DNA of 64,000 nucleotides from Barnesiella propionica. GTDB taxonomy: Bacteria > Bacteroidota > Bacteroidia > Bacteroidales > Barnesiellaceae. The position numbers and the translations under genes were made by a program. The stretch covers positions 124,001 through 188,000 of the forward strand of contig NZ_JAOQJK010000001.1 in the NCBI RefSeq assembly GCF_025567045.1, in the 5' to 3' direction. Of this stretch, positions 49,295-57,471 are shown piece after piece (within the stretch, counting starts at the first letter, position 1; the number at the start of each line of letters is the position of its first letter). The notes under the pieces are model-generated. The model saw only the letters and a program-made list of their open reading frames with translations, ran no database searches and was not told the DNA's origin.

Positions 49295-50476
49295 TTATCC
49301 TATAGAGTCTACGGCATTTCTCAACCGTTCCATCGCCACCTCCAGGTTAACGCGCGGAGTACCTACGTTCATACGCATATATCCCTTTCCCTGGGGACCG
49401 AACATAACACCATTATTTAACGCCAAACGAACTTTATCCACAAAAAAAGCAGATAAACCGTCTTCGGGTAGATTCAGTTCCCTGCAATCAAGCCACACCA
49501 GAAACGAAGCCTGAGGCCTCATCATCTTAATACGGGGAATATAATCGTGCAAATATCGTTCTACGAAAAGAATGTTCTGTTCCACATAAGAAAGCATCTG
49601 TTCCAGCCATGCATGTCCTTCCTTATAAGCAGACTGGGTAGCAACTAACGCGAATATCGAAGGGGCATTAAATTCATTAGCCGACATCCATCCGTAAAAC
49701 TTACTGCGAATATCCTCATTCTCAATAATAGAGAATGAGCTTATAATCCCTGCCATATTGAATGTTTTGGTGGGAGCTGCAAATGTAATACTGTTTTGCG
49801 CGGCCATTTCCGAAACGGAAGCAAACGGAATATGTTTATGGCCGAACAACGCCATATCGGAATGTATTTCATCCGATATGACCAGAATATGATGACGGGC
49901 ACAAATATCGGCTAAACGCACCAGTTCATCCTGGTTCCAGACTCTCCCTCCCGGATTATGCGGATTACATAAAATCAGTATCTTGCAACGTTCGTCAATT
50001 ACACTTTCCAGCTTTTCAAAATCCATTTCATAATGGTCACCCTGATTTATCAAAGGATTACGGACAACTTCCCGTCCGTTCATTTCAGGGACCAACCGAA
50101 ACGGATGATAAACGGGACTCTGAATAATCACTTTATCACCGTCTTCACTGAATACCTGCAAAACCATACCTATTCCTGTCACGATACCAGGTACATAAGA
50201 CAACCAGTCCCGCTCTACTTTCCAGCCATGTCTATATTCCATCCAATCGATTATCGACTCCCAATAGCCATCTTCGGTAACCGTGTATCCCAATATGGGG
50301 TGACGTAACCTTTTCCGCATAGCATCCAGAATGAAAGAAGGTGTTGCGAAATCCATATCAGCTACCCACAATGGCAACAAATCGGTACGGCCATAACGTT
50401 CCTGCAGGACATCCGTTTTTAAAGCTCCCGTGTGATGACGATCGATCTGTTCGTCGAAATTATATATAATATTCAT
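49295..50476 (-). CDS. patB: PatB/MalY-type cystathionine beta-lyase (PLP-dependent C-S lyase)
   Basis: A 393-residue fold-type I PLP enzyme of the MalY/PatB group, which splits cystathionine or cysteine into ammonia, pyruvate and a thiol (homocysteine or hydrogen sulfide). The start is the ATG at 50476; a TTG two codons upstream is the only alternative. Conserved parts: PLWVADMDFATPSFILDAM, QSPVYHPF, LCNPHNPGGRVW, SDEIHSDMALFGHKH and AAPTKTFNMAGI, with Lys237 as the PLP Schiff-base residue. C-terminal RMNVGTPR binds the substrate carboxylate. The role in methionine synthesis or sulfide release follows from the family. It is divergent from the GH9 gene. Confidence 0.9.
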   Translation of the reverse strand: MNIIYNFDEQIDRHHTGALKTDVLQERYGRTDLLPLWVADMDFATPSFILDAMRKRLRHPILGYTVTEDGYWESIIDWMEYRHGWKVERDWLSYVPGIVTGIGMVLQVFSEDGDKVIIQSPVYHPFRLVPEMNGREVVRNPLINQGDHYEMDFEKLESVIDERCKILILCNPHNPGGRVWNQDELVRLADICARHHILVISDEIHSDMALFGHKHIPFASVSEMAAQNSITFAAPTKTFNMAGIISSFSIIENEDIRSKFYGWMSANEFNAPSIFALVATQSAYKEGHAWLEQMLSYVEQNILFVERYLHDYIPRIKMMRPQASFLVWLDCRELNLPEDGLSAFFVDKVRLALNNGVMFGPQGKGYMRMNVGTPRVNLEVAMERLRNAVDSIG

Positions 50477-50534
50477 AGTCAAGTTATTTTTAAGCTAAGA
50501 TAATTATTTTTCGGAAAAACAGCCTATATTTTGT

Positions 50535-50542
50535 TATATTTG
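50535..50542 (+). promoter_or_regulatory. -7 box of the GH9 gene
   Basis: TATATTTG matches TAnnTTTG and places transcription start about 21 bases before the ATG at 50570. It overlaps an in-frame TTG frame opening, which is thereby ruled out as the start. Confidence 0.5.
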
Positions 50543-50569
50543 CAACCGGAATTATCTAACAGACATACT

Positions 50570-52348
50570 ATGAAAAAGATTACTTTTGTTTTATTCTTTA
50601 TTCTATTTTACAGCATTTACTGTCTTGCCGAGAACCAAATACGGGTTAATCAAATCGGATATCTCACCCACAGCCCCAAAAATGCGGTATGGATATCCCG
50701 GGAGCCGGCGAAAGAGAACCGTTTCCATATTATTGACGAGCAAAACGAAAAAATTATATATACAGGGATTTTTAATACTGAAAAGCAAAAAAGATCTCCT
50801 CTTTTTGCGGGACGTATAGATTTTTCATCTTTAAAAAAGGCTGGAAGATACCATATACAAATCGGCAACATATCATCACCCTCTTTTTCTATAGGAAACG
50901 ATATATATGCAGGAGCAGCGGATATTCCCTTACAATATATGCGGCAACAGCGATGCGGCTACAATCCATTCCTAAAAGATTCTTGTCATCAGCACGACGG
51001 ATTTATCATATATCATCCTACACGCACCGGAGAACATATAGATGTACGGGGCGGATGGCACGACGCTTCAGATTACTTGCAGTATGTCACGACCTCGGCA
51101 AACGCAACTTATCAAATGCTTCTGGCATATCAGCTGTTTCCCGATGCTTTCGGAGACGAATATCAGGCAAACGGAACACCCGGAAAAAACGGGATTCCGG
51201 ATATTTTGGACGAGGCCAGGTGGGGATTGGAATGGTTAATAAAAATGAATCCTGACGACAGTACTTTTTTTAACCAAATAGCAGATGACAGGGACCATAC
51301 CCAGTTCAAACTTCCGCAAAACGACAGCATCGACTACGGGTGGGGAGCCGGAAAAGGACGTCCGGTATATTTCTGCACCGGTAAAAAACAGGGACTTATG
51401 CAGTATCAGAACCGAACCACGGGACTGGCATCCACTGTCGGCAAATATGCCTCTGCTTTCTCACTGGGAGCAGATGTAATGGAACCATACGCCCCCGATT
51501 TTTCAAGATATCTTCTGAAAAAAGCCCGTAATGCTTTCGAAGCAGGCGTCGCGTCTCCAGGCGTATGTCAGACGGCACCCTGCCGGGCTCCCTACCTGTA
51601 TGACGAAGATAACTGGTGCGACGATATGGAACTGGCCGCCGCACAACTCTATGCCGTTACACAGGAAAAACGATATCGGGATGCTGCCGTATATTATGGC
51701 CGCATGGAACCCGTTACCCCTTGGATGGGTGCCGATTCGGCCCGTCATTACCAATGGTATCCGTTCCTGAATATAGGACACTTTCAACTGGCGGTACATG
51801 ACAACGGCGATATAAGAGAGGAATTTATACGTAATATACGTTCCGGGTTACAAAGGATAAAAGAAAAAAGTGAAAGCGCCCCTTATGGTAAAACGTTCGG
51901 CGTAGGCATACCTTTTATCTGGTGTTCCAACAACCTGATAACCGCAGCGCTTACACAATGCCTTCTCTACCGGACTCTTACCGGAAACACCGATTTTTAC
52001 GAAATGGAATGCGACCTGCTTAACTGGATATTCGGTTGCAATCCATGGGGAAAAAGTATGATCGTAGGGTTCCCGGGGCATGGCGATACCCCTCGTTTCA
52101 CTCATTCGGCTTTAATACCCGAAGGTATGATACCAACGGGAGGCATCGTAGACGGTCCTGTATATACGTCCATATTCAACAGTCTCCGGGGAGTCAAACT
52201 GAATAACGAAGATACCTATTCTTCTTTCCAATCGGATTATATAGTATATCACGATGATATGGCCGATTATTCGACAAATGAACCTACCATGGACGGAACG
52301 GCTGCCCTATGCATTTATCTGGGGTATTTATCGCAACCACGTAAATAA
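50570..52348 (+). CDS. GH9 glycoside hydrolase with N-terminal Ig-like domain
   Basis: A 592-residue secreted GH9 enzyme (beta-1,4-glucan or glucosamine/xyloglucan-type inverting hydrolase). The signal peptide ends near ENQIRVNQIGY, the usual beginning of the CelD_N Ig-like domain (about 22-110). The (alpha/alpha)6 barrel follows with RGGWHDASDYLQY (Asp165 and Asp168, water-activating pair), GKNGIPDILDEARWGLEWL, and ADYSTNEPTMDGTAAL with catalytic acid Glu571. SpGVCQTAPC..YDEDNWCDDMELAAAQL is the usual mid-domain segment. There is no T9SS tail or dockerin. It stands alone, with no SusC/SusD nearby. Substrates of such isolated Bacteroidales GH9 enzymes vary (cello- or mixed-linkage oligosaccharides), so the specificity stays open. 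Confidence 0.9.
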   Translation: MKKITFVLFFILFYSIYCLAENQIRVNQIGYLTHSPKNAVWISREPAKENRFHIIDEQNEKIIYTGIFNTEKQKRSPLFAGRIDFSSLKKAGRYHIQIGNISSPSFSIGNDIYAGAADIPLQYMRQQRCGYNPFLKDSCHQHDGFIIYHPTRTGEHIDVRGGWHDASDYLQYVTTSANATYQMLLAYQLFPDAFGDEYQANGTPGKNGIPDILDEARWGLEWLIKMNPDDSTFFNQIADDRDHTQFKLPQNDSIDYGWGAGKGRPVYFCTGKKQGLMQYQNRTTGLASTVGKYASAFSLGADVMEPYAPDFSRYLLKKARNAFEAGVASPGVCQTAPCRAPYLYDEDNWCDDMELAAAQLYAVTQEKRYRDAAVYYGRMEPVTPWMGADSARHYQWYPFLNIGHFQLAVHDNGDIREEFIRNIRSGLQRIKEKSESAPYGKTFGVGIPFIWCSNNLITAALTQCLLYRTLTGNTDFYEMECDLLNWIFGCNPWGKSMIVGFPGHGDTPRFTHSALIPEGMIPTGGIVDGPVYTSIFNSLRGVKLNNEDTYSSFQSDYIVYHDDMADYSTNEPTMDGTAALCIYLGYLSQPRK

Positions 52349-52365
52349 GTTGCCCGGAAAAACGG

Positions 52366-53661
52366 TCAGAATCCTAACTCTACCTGAAACCGGAATTCCC
52401 AACGGTTATAGTCAGGATCGGCTGCCATTTTCTTATAATTGTAAGAGGCATCGGCCTGTATTTTCAATGTATGACCGATGAGATATTTGGTAACACCTAT
52501 GGTAGACTGATTGAAATATTCATATCCGACCAATGATTGTACAGATTCGTCTGGTAACAAAGTTGAATTGCGTAAAGCTATTTCCCAATTAGAGCGAAAA
52601 AGATAACTGGTTTGTACGTTCACACCGTTTCCTTTATATATAAATTCAGGTTCTCCCGGCTCTACCTCGTCGGGAGAAGGAATATAAAGAACTGGCGTAT
52701 CGCACGAACGTCCCATAAAGTCGGTATAAAAAGCAAATCCTTGGTATTTAAAGATAAAATCGGCAAAATAAGAAGACAGACTGCGCGTTCGGCCGCCTGT
52801 CAACATAGCGCCATTCTGTCCCTGAACACGCAAAGCCCTGTCATTAAAACTATAAGCTCCCGCAAAAAGTATCTTCGGTTTTTCTTCCCGTGCAAAATCA
52901 CCTTCCTGCACGTCTCCCAGACCTTTAAAACGTCCCAGAGGGAAAAGTTCCAGACGTCCTGTATAAGCCAGACCGCTACCTTTGGAAGAACTCCAGTTCC
53001 GTCCTTCCCCCAATGTAACCGAGGCACGGGCCGCCAAGTCGAAATGACCGAACAAATGTTTATTAAACTCTCCGAAAAAACCGAAATCCCTGTCGAGATT
53101 AAATTCGGAATTTACGATAGAACGGTCAACAAACTGTAAGGCACTGGAAGAATTGGTACGGGCCCTGTTGGCTTTGATCTTCGTCTGTCCGAATCCAACA
53201 TTCCAAACGGCCGACGGAACATAATATACCATGGCATCCCGAACGATATTCATATTCCCGTTCGGCAATACTTTCGCATCATAAGGGGTAAAACCCAACT
53301 GAATAGAATAAGTAAGCTTAGGAGAATATATGTAACCGTCAAAGCGTAAACGCAGACGTTTTACACGCGCTTCGGTCTCGGTAGCAGTAAAATCTTTATT
53401 CAGCTCTACTCCCACCATGTTCTGCATACGAAAACGCATAGTAAGTTTATAGCTCTCGTTTTTCGGTTTAAATGAAATTCCTCTACCTACCTCTATATTC
53501 GGCATATTACGAAGTATCTCGGTCAATTCCTCGTCGTCATCCCCCGATAAAGAAGTAATAAGGGAATCAAGACGTGAACGAGCAGGTTCAACAGCATTCG
53601 CCTGCACAATAGTTCCTATAAAAAATAATAGTGCCGTTAAAAAGCGGAGAAGTATTTTCAT
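52366..53661 (-). CDS. Phosphate-selective porin O/P family outer membrane protein
   Basis: A 431-residue outer membrane beta-barrel. The start is the ATG at 53661 (MKILLRFLTALLFFIGTIVQANA signal peptide); an in-frame TTG 12 codons upstream lies in the promoter. After a short periplasmic stretch the barrel strands alternate: YKLTMRFRMQNMVGVE, RVKRLRLRFDGYIYSPKLTYSIQLGF, NVGFGQTKIKANRARTNSSSALQFVDRS, ending in RWEFRFQVELGF with terminal Phe. This is the OprP/OprO-type pattern; Bacteroidota members are general anion or phosphate porins. No neighbouring phosphate-transport genes are visible, so the solute is not certain. It is convergent with GH9 (17-base gap). Confidence 0.87.
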   Translation of the reverse strand: MKILLRFLTALLFFIGTIVQANAVEPARSRLDSLITSLSGDDDEELTEILRNMPNIEVGRGISFKPKNESYKLTMRFRMQNMVGVELNKDFTATETEARVKRLRLRFDGYIYSPKLTYSIQLGFTPYDAKVLPNGNMNIVRDAMVYYVPSAVWNVGFGQTKIKANRARTNSSSALQFVDRSIVNSEFNLDRDFGFFGEFNKHLFGHFDLAARASVTLGEGRNWSSSKGSGLAYTGRLELFPLGRFKGLGDVQEGDFAREEKPKILFAGAYSFNDRALRVQGQNGAMLTGGRTRSLSSYFADFIFKYQGFAFYTDFMGRSCDTPVLYIPSPDEVEPGEPEFIYKGNGVNVQTSYLFRSNWEIALRNSTLLPDESVQSLVGYEYFNQSTIGVTKYLIGHTLKIQADASYNYKKMAADPDYNRWEFRFQVELGF

Positions 53662-53983
53662 ATTATTTAAATTAAATCCATAATTTGTAGTATGCAAAGA
53701 TAAATAACCAAAACTGAAATTATTATTTCAAAACGATTACATTACTGCAAACAATAATCGAATTAATTTGTGCATACTGATCCATACAAATATAGCTTTA
53801 TTTTGACGAGGACATTATCATCCCCCGAAAATTTAATCATCTATTCCGCAAAATACATCATAAAAAATCACTCCGCAAAAATAAAACCGTTTGTTCCAAC
53901 CGACGCATCCTGACAGTCACTCATTCGTCCGGCTTTTGGCTTAACGTTAAATAACACTATTACATTCGCCTCTATTTCGATCA
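53662..53983. other. Spacer between porin and Fsr-like gene
   Basis: About 320 bases upstream of the porin. It contains the porin -7 box at 53695-53702 and two copies of TCCGCAAAA about 30 bases apart near 53845-53880. No ORF, tRNA or strong hairpin is visible. Confidence 0.4.
53695..53702 (-). promoter_or_regulatory. -7 box of the porin gene
   Basis: The minus strand reads TATCTTTG, matching TAnnTTTG, with a leader of about 27 bases to the ATG at 53661. It covers a possible TTG start and rules it out. Confidence 0.5.
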
Positions 53984-55222
53984 TCATTTATTTAATACTT
54001 CTCTTTTACTTTCAATATTGGGTAAAAGACCTGTGATTATTCCCAATAAAGGCAGGAGGGTACTGATCTGAAAAATAAATTCGATACTCGTCCTGTCGGC
54101 CAGCCACCCGAAAAAAGCAGAACCTATTCCTCCCAAGCCGAACATAAGTCCGAAAAAAACACCTGCAATCATTCCGACCTTTCCCGGCATCAGGTCGGTT
54201 GCATATACCAGAATAGCAGAAAAAGCCGATGAAATGATAAGGCCTATAATAATAGCCAGCAAAATAGTACAAACCAGATTTGTATAGGGAAGCATCAAAG
54301 TAAAAGGTGCCGCACCTAAAATAGAACCCCATATCACATATTTTCGCCCAAAACGATCTCCCAGAGGACCGCCCACGACAGTACCCACTGCCGATGCAGC
54401 CAGAAAGGCGAAAAGGCAGTATTGAGAACTTTGTACCGATATACCGAACTTATCTATCAGGAAAAAAGTAAAATAATTGCTCATACAAGCAAGATAGAAA
54501 TATTTCGAGAATACCAGTACCGCCAGAATAAACAATGCCGTATGTATCTTTCTCCTGGTTAATCCGTGTACCGCCTCCGATGAAACTGCCGATTTACCCG
54601 TTGCAAGGATCAGCTGCCGTTTATACCAGTTTCCTATTTTTACAAGGATGAGAACAGCCAATACGGCGACCAGTGCAAACCAGCCGATAGCACTCTGTCC
54701 GAAAGGAATTATAATAAGCGCAGCCAAAAGAGGCCCTACTGCACTACCTGCATTACCGCCTACCTGAAATATAGACTGGGCTAATCCTTTCCGGCCGCCC
54801 GAAGCACACTGAGCAACCCGTGAAGATTCGGGATGAAATACGGAGGATCCCCAGCCGATCAAGCCCACCGCTACCAGTATGGGAACAAAACCGGAAGCCA
54901 CGGAAAGCGTAAGCAACCCGACCAGAGTAAAACACATCCCTATAGCCAGCGAATAGGGCTTCGGGCGACGATCGGCCAACCGGCCTATGAAAGGTTGCAA
55001 GATAGAAGAAGTCATCTGAAAAACCAGAGTGATTATACCTATCTGAGCAAAAGTAAACCCGAATTTTTCCTTCAGGAGAGGATATACGGCCGGAATTAAA
55101 GACTGCATCATGTCATTTAACAAATGAGAAATACTGATCATGAACAAAACCGGATATATCGTACCGGATTTTGGCAGTTGGCCGTCGGACAGAACGCGGG
55201 CAGACTTTATAAAAGTATTCAT
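53984..55222 (-). CDS. fsr: Fosmidomycin-resistance-type MFS exporter
   Basis: A 412-residue inner membrane protein with 12 helices of the Fsr family of MFS exporters. Hallmarks are ISHLLNDMMQSLIPAVYPLLKE in helix 1, LQPFIGRLADRRPKPYSLAIGM (motif A), GLIGWGSSVFHPESSRVAQCASGGRKGLAQSIFQVGGNAGSAVGPLLAA, and GPLGDRFGRKYVIWGS in the second half. Family members export fosmidomycin and probably natural phosphonate- or sugar-like compounds. The gene is alone with its own promoter-like box, and the tRNA-Ser gene follows upstream on the same strand. Confidence 0.88.
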   Translation of the reverse strand: MNTFIKSARVLSDGQLPKSGTIYPVLFMISISHLLNDMMQSLIPAVYPLLKEKFGFTFAQIGIITLVFQMTSSILQPFIGRLADRRPKPYSLAIGMCFTLVGLLTLSVASGFVPILVAVGLIGWGSSVFHPESSRVAQCASGGRKGLAQSIFQVGGNAGSAVGPLLAALIIIPFGQSAIGWFALVAVLAVLILVKIGNWYKRQLILATGKSAVSSEAVHGLTRRKIHTALFILAVLVFSKYFYLACMSNYFTFFLIDKFGISVQSSQYCLFAFLAASAVGTVVGGPLGDRFGRKYVIWGSILGAAPFTLMLPYTNLVCTILLAIIIGLIISSAFSAILVYATDLMPGKVGMIAGVFFGLMFGLGGIGSAFFGWLADRTSIEFIFQISTLLPLLGIITGLLPNIESKREVLNK

Positions 55223-55243
55223 TGCGGGAATTTAGGGATCTTT

Positions 55244-55251
55244 CAAAATTA
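55244..55251 (-). promoter_or_regulatory. -7 box of the Fsr-like gene
   Basis: The minus strand reads TAATTTTG, matching TAnnTTTG, about 22 bases 5' of the ATG. No clear -33 element. Confidence 0.4.
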
Positions 55252-55373
55252 TAACGATTATATTTAATGTATTTCTAACATCTCCGGCATCTATATACCG
55301 AACCAACCGCTCATGAGAAAAATAAAAAAGTAATCGACCGTATTAAAATCAGATAAAGTAATTATATTAATAA

Positions 55374-55400
55374 AACCCTGCAAGTAAAACTTGCAGGGTT
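55374..55400 (-). terminator. Terminator after tRNA-Ser
   Basis: AACCCTGCAAGT (55374-55385) and its exact complement (55389-55400) form a 12-bp stem with a three-base loop, followed on the minus strand by TTTTATTAAT. It lies 24 bases after the tRNA 3' end. Confidence 0.7.
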
Positions 55401-55424
55401 CATACGTTTCTCTTGGGAAATCGG

Positions 55425-55511
55425 CGGAAAGAGGGGGATTCGAACCCCCGGTACCCTTACGAGTACGACAGTTTAGCAAACTGTTGGTTTCAGCCACTCA
55501 CCCATCTTTCC
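55425..55511 (-). tRNA. tRNA-Ser (anticodon GCU)
   Basis: An 87-base type II tRNA. Acceptor arms GGAAAGA and TCTTTCC pair fully, with G as discriminator. The anticodon stem ACAGT/ACTGT holds the loop TTGCTAA, giving anticodon GCU for AGC/AGU serine codons. The T arm is GGGGG-TTCGAAT-CCCCC. The long variable arm with its own stem (GTAC..GTAC) is typical of tRNA-Ser. CCA is not encoded. A terminator follows. Confidence 0.95.
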
Positions 55512-55615
55512 ATAGGGTTGCTGAATCAATGATTCGTCCTAAACGCGGTGCAAAGATAAGTCGAAAATTTGAACTTGCAAATATTTTTTTGGTATTTTAT
55601 CTGCGAAATATTCAC

Positions 55616-55623
55616 TACTTTTG
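55616..55623 (+). promoter_or_regulatory. -7 box of mltG
   Basis: TACTTTTG matches TAnnTTTG, with a leader of about 36 bases to the ATG at 55666. It overlaps an in-frame TTG at 55621, which argues against that TTG as the start. Confidence 0.45.
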
Positions 55624-55665
55624 TTCCCGGTAAGAGCAATCAAGAACCTTACTGCTGATTTACAA

Positions 55666-56712
55666 ATGAATAAACAAAATTCTCGACATACGGGAAAAAG
55701 CAGGGGCATCATAATTATCATTATTGTTGTCATGTTGCTAGGAATAACAGGATGGACAGGTATTACCTTTTTCTTTTTGTCCGCCGTGCCAGAATCGTTC
55801 ATGGTATATATAACTCCTCAAACTACGACGTCACAACTGACAGAGGCACTCTCTATCCAAACCGGAGAAAATAATGCCAAAAAAATAATAACTCTTGCCT
55901 CTGTTCTCGGATTCGACAGCACAGAGAGAACCGGAGCCTATAAACTTTCGGGAGGAATGAGCGTATACAAGGCCGCATCAAAATTATCCCGAGGCTCGCA
56001 AACTCCTGTACGATTTACTTTTAACAATATAAGGACCAAAGAACAATTTGCCGACCGGGTAAGCAAATCTTTGCATATATCTAAAGATGAGCTACTTACA
56101 ATGCTTAACAACGACTCTATATGCAACAGTTACGGTTTTACATCCGAAACTATTCCGGCTTTGTTTATTCCCGACACGTATGAATTCTACTGGACAGTAA
56201 CTCCTAATAAATTCATAGAAAAAATGAAACAAGCTTACGATCGTTACTGGAATCAAGAACGTACCCAAAAAGCCAGATCCATAGGACTGACACCTGTAGA
56301 AACTGCCGTGATTGCATCGATTGTAGAAGAAGAAACGAATAAAAAAGACGAAATGGAGGATGTCGCCGGATTATATATTAACCGGTTGAAACAAAGGATG
56401 AAACTACAAGCCGATCCCACCGTCAAATTCGCTTTACAAGACTTCGGATTACGCCGTATTCTAAAAGAGCACACGATGACCCCATCACCATACAACACTT
56501 ATTATGTAAACGGACTGCCTCCGGGACCTATACGCTTTGCCTCTAAGACAGGACTCGACGCTGTCTTAAATCATAAGCAGCACAATTATTTATATATGTG
56601 CGCAAAAGAAGATTTTTCGGGTTATCATAATTTTGCCACTACTTTACCAGAACATCAGCGAAATGCTGTCCGGTATCACAAGGCTCTGGCTAAAAGAAAT
56701 ATCTATAAGTGA
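55666..56712 (+). CDS. mltG: Endolytic murein transglycosylase MltG
   Basis: A 348-residue membrane-anchored endolytic transglycosylase (YceG family) that cuts nascent peptidoglycan strands and sets their length. The start is the ATG at 55666, giving MNKQNSRHTGKSRG before one membrane helix (about 14-38). The periplasmic part has a LysM-like segment (about 45-110) and the catalytic YceG domain, with FIPDTYEFYWTV, ASIVEEETNKKDEMEDVAGLYINRL (catalytic Glu221), LQADPTVKFAL and SPYNTYYVNGLPPGPI. The product is 1,6-anhydro-ended glycan. It is not coupled to pabC or tmk as in enterobacteria. Confidence 0.93.
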   Translation: MNKQNSRHTGKSRGIIIIIIVVMLLGITGWTGITFFFLSAVPESFMVYITPQTTTSQLTEALSIQTGENNAKKIITLASVLGFDSTERTGAYKLSGGMSVYKAASKLSRGSQTPVRFTFNNIRTKEQFADRVSKSLHISKDELLTMLNNDSICNSYGFTSETIPALFIPDTYEFYWTVTPNKFIEKMKQAYDRYWNQERTQKARSIGLTPVETAVIASIVEEETNKKDEMEDVAGLYINRLKQRMKLQADPTVKFALQDFGLRRILKEHTMTPSPYNTYYVNGLPPGPIRFASKTGLDAVLNHKQHNYLYMCAKEDFSGYHNFATTLPEHQRNAVRYHKALAKRNIYK

Positions 56713-56788
56713 TACTTCTTCCGAACCCGTCACAAGAGAAATGATTTTCCATTAATAAACAAGATAGAACCGATACGGATAAAAACCA

Positions 56789-56825
56789 CAGAGGGACAGA
56801 TCCGTTAGAGTGATCTGTCCCTCTG
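56789..56825 (-). terminator. Terminator of the NlpE-like gene
   Basis: A perfect 14-bp stem (CAGAGGGACAGATC at 56789-56802 with its complement at 56812-56825); the minus strand continues TGGTTTTTATCC. It lies between convergent mltG and the NlpE-like gene and probably ends both. Confidence 0.7.
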
Positions 56826-56843
56826 CCATAAATAAAGATAGCC

Positions 56844-57311
56844 TTATTTTTTAACTTTCGCTGTCGTATCTACTGCAATTGTTATCTGTTCCAAAACATA
56901 ATTATTTTCTAATTCACCCGTGATAGGTTTCATATTCTGATCCAACATACGCACGCGGCCTTCTTCAATCTGATAATATGTTTTACTTCCATTCTTCAAA
57001 CCCAGTGTCATAATACTATCCGACACGGAATAATAGCCGGCTTCTACGAATTTACCGTCTTTTTTATCTATATATACCGATGTAAGAGTAAATGTAGAAT
57101 CGGGATTAACTACCAACGTCGTCATAATACCGGGACCGTCGGCAGCAGGTAAAGTACCTTCATACACACCTATATAATTGATTTCCGACAACGAATCGGC
57201 AGCGATCGAATCCGCTTTCATTTCATCTCCTTTACTGCTTTTCGTATTGCCGCAACTTGCAAAAACAAACAATATCAGGGGCAGCATCCACAAACCTTTC
57301 AATTTTTTCAT
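56844..57311 (-). CDS. NlpE-like outer membrane lipoprotein
   Basis: A 155-residue lipoprotein with the lipobox FASC (Cys20 when started at the ATG at 57311; a TTG three codons upstream is the alternative). After a Ser/Asp-rich linker the mature part has the NlpE N-terminal beta-barrel pattern: YIGVYEGTLPAADGPGIMTTLVVNPDSTFTLTSVYI, then YYQIEEGRVRMLDQNMKPITGELENNYVL. In Escherichia coli NlpE signals envelope stress and copper exposure to CpxA, but its CXXC motif is absent here and no Cpx system is adjacent, so only the structural relation is claimed. It stands alone. Confidence 0.8.
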   Translation of the reverse strand: MKKLKGLWMLPLILFVFASCGNTKSSKGDEMKADSIAADSLSEINYIGVYEGTLPAADGPGIMTTLVVNPDSTFTLTSVYIDKKDGKFVEAGYYSVSDSIMTLGLKNGSKTYYQIEEGRVRMLDQNMKPITGELENNYVLEQITIAVDTTAKVKK

Positions 57312-57443
57312 TTCATTCAATTCTTTAGAAGTTTATTTTAAAAACAACATTCATTCCTGATTTGTTTAATTACCCGTCCGTTTTGCTTCCAAAACGACAT
57401 TCTATACTAAAAAAAGGATTTTCACATTATCATAAAACTTTTA

Positions 57444-57451
57444 TATCTTTG
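57444..57451 (+). promoter_or_regulatory. -7 box of the acyl-CoA synthetase gene
   Basis: TATCTTTG matches TAnnTTTG; transcription would start about 14 bases before the ATG at 57472. The -33 region holds TTTTC. Confidence 0.55.
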
Positions 57452-57471
57452 CCGGCCTAACTCTTTCTTAT

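Noticed and set aside
53662..53697. TTG starts at several genes (53697, 50531, 48267, 57320, 55621, 25365, 23857, 50482) and a GTG at 62649
   Set aside because: In five cases the codon overlaps a promoter element, and in all cases an ATG directly before a signal peptide or normal N-terminus follows within 2-17 codons.
55374..55511. tRNA-Ser as an integration site of a mobile element
   Set aside because: No integrase, no direct repeat of the tRNA 3' end, and only ordinary genes on either side.
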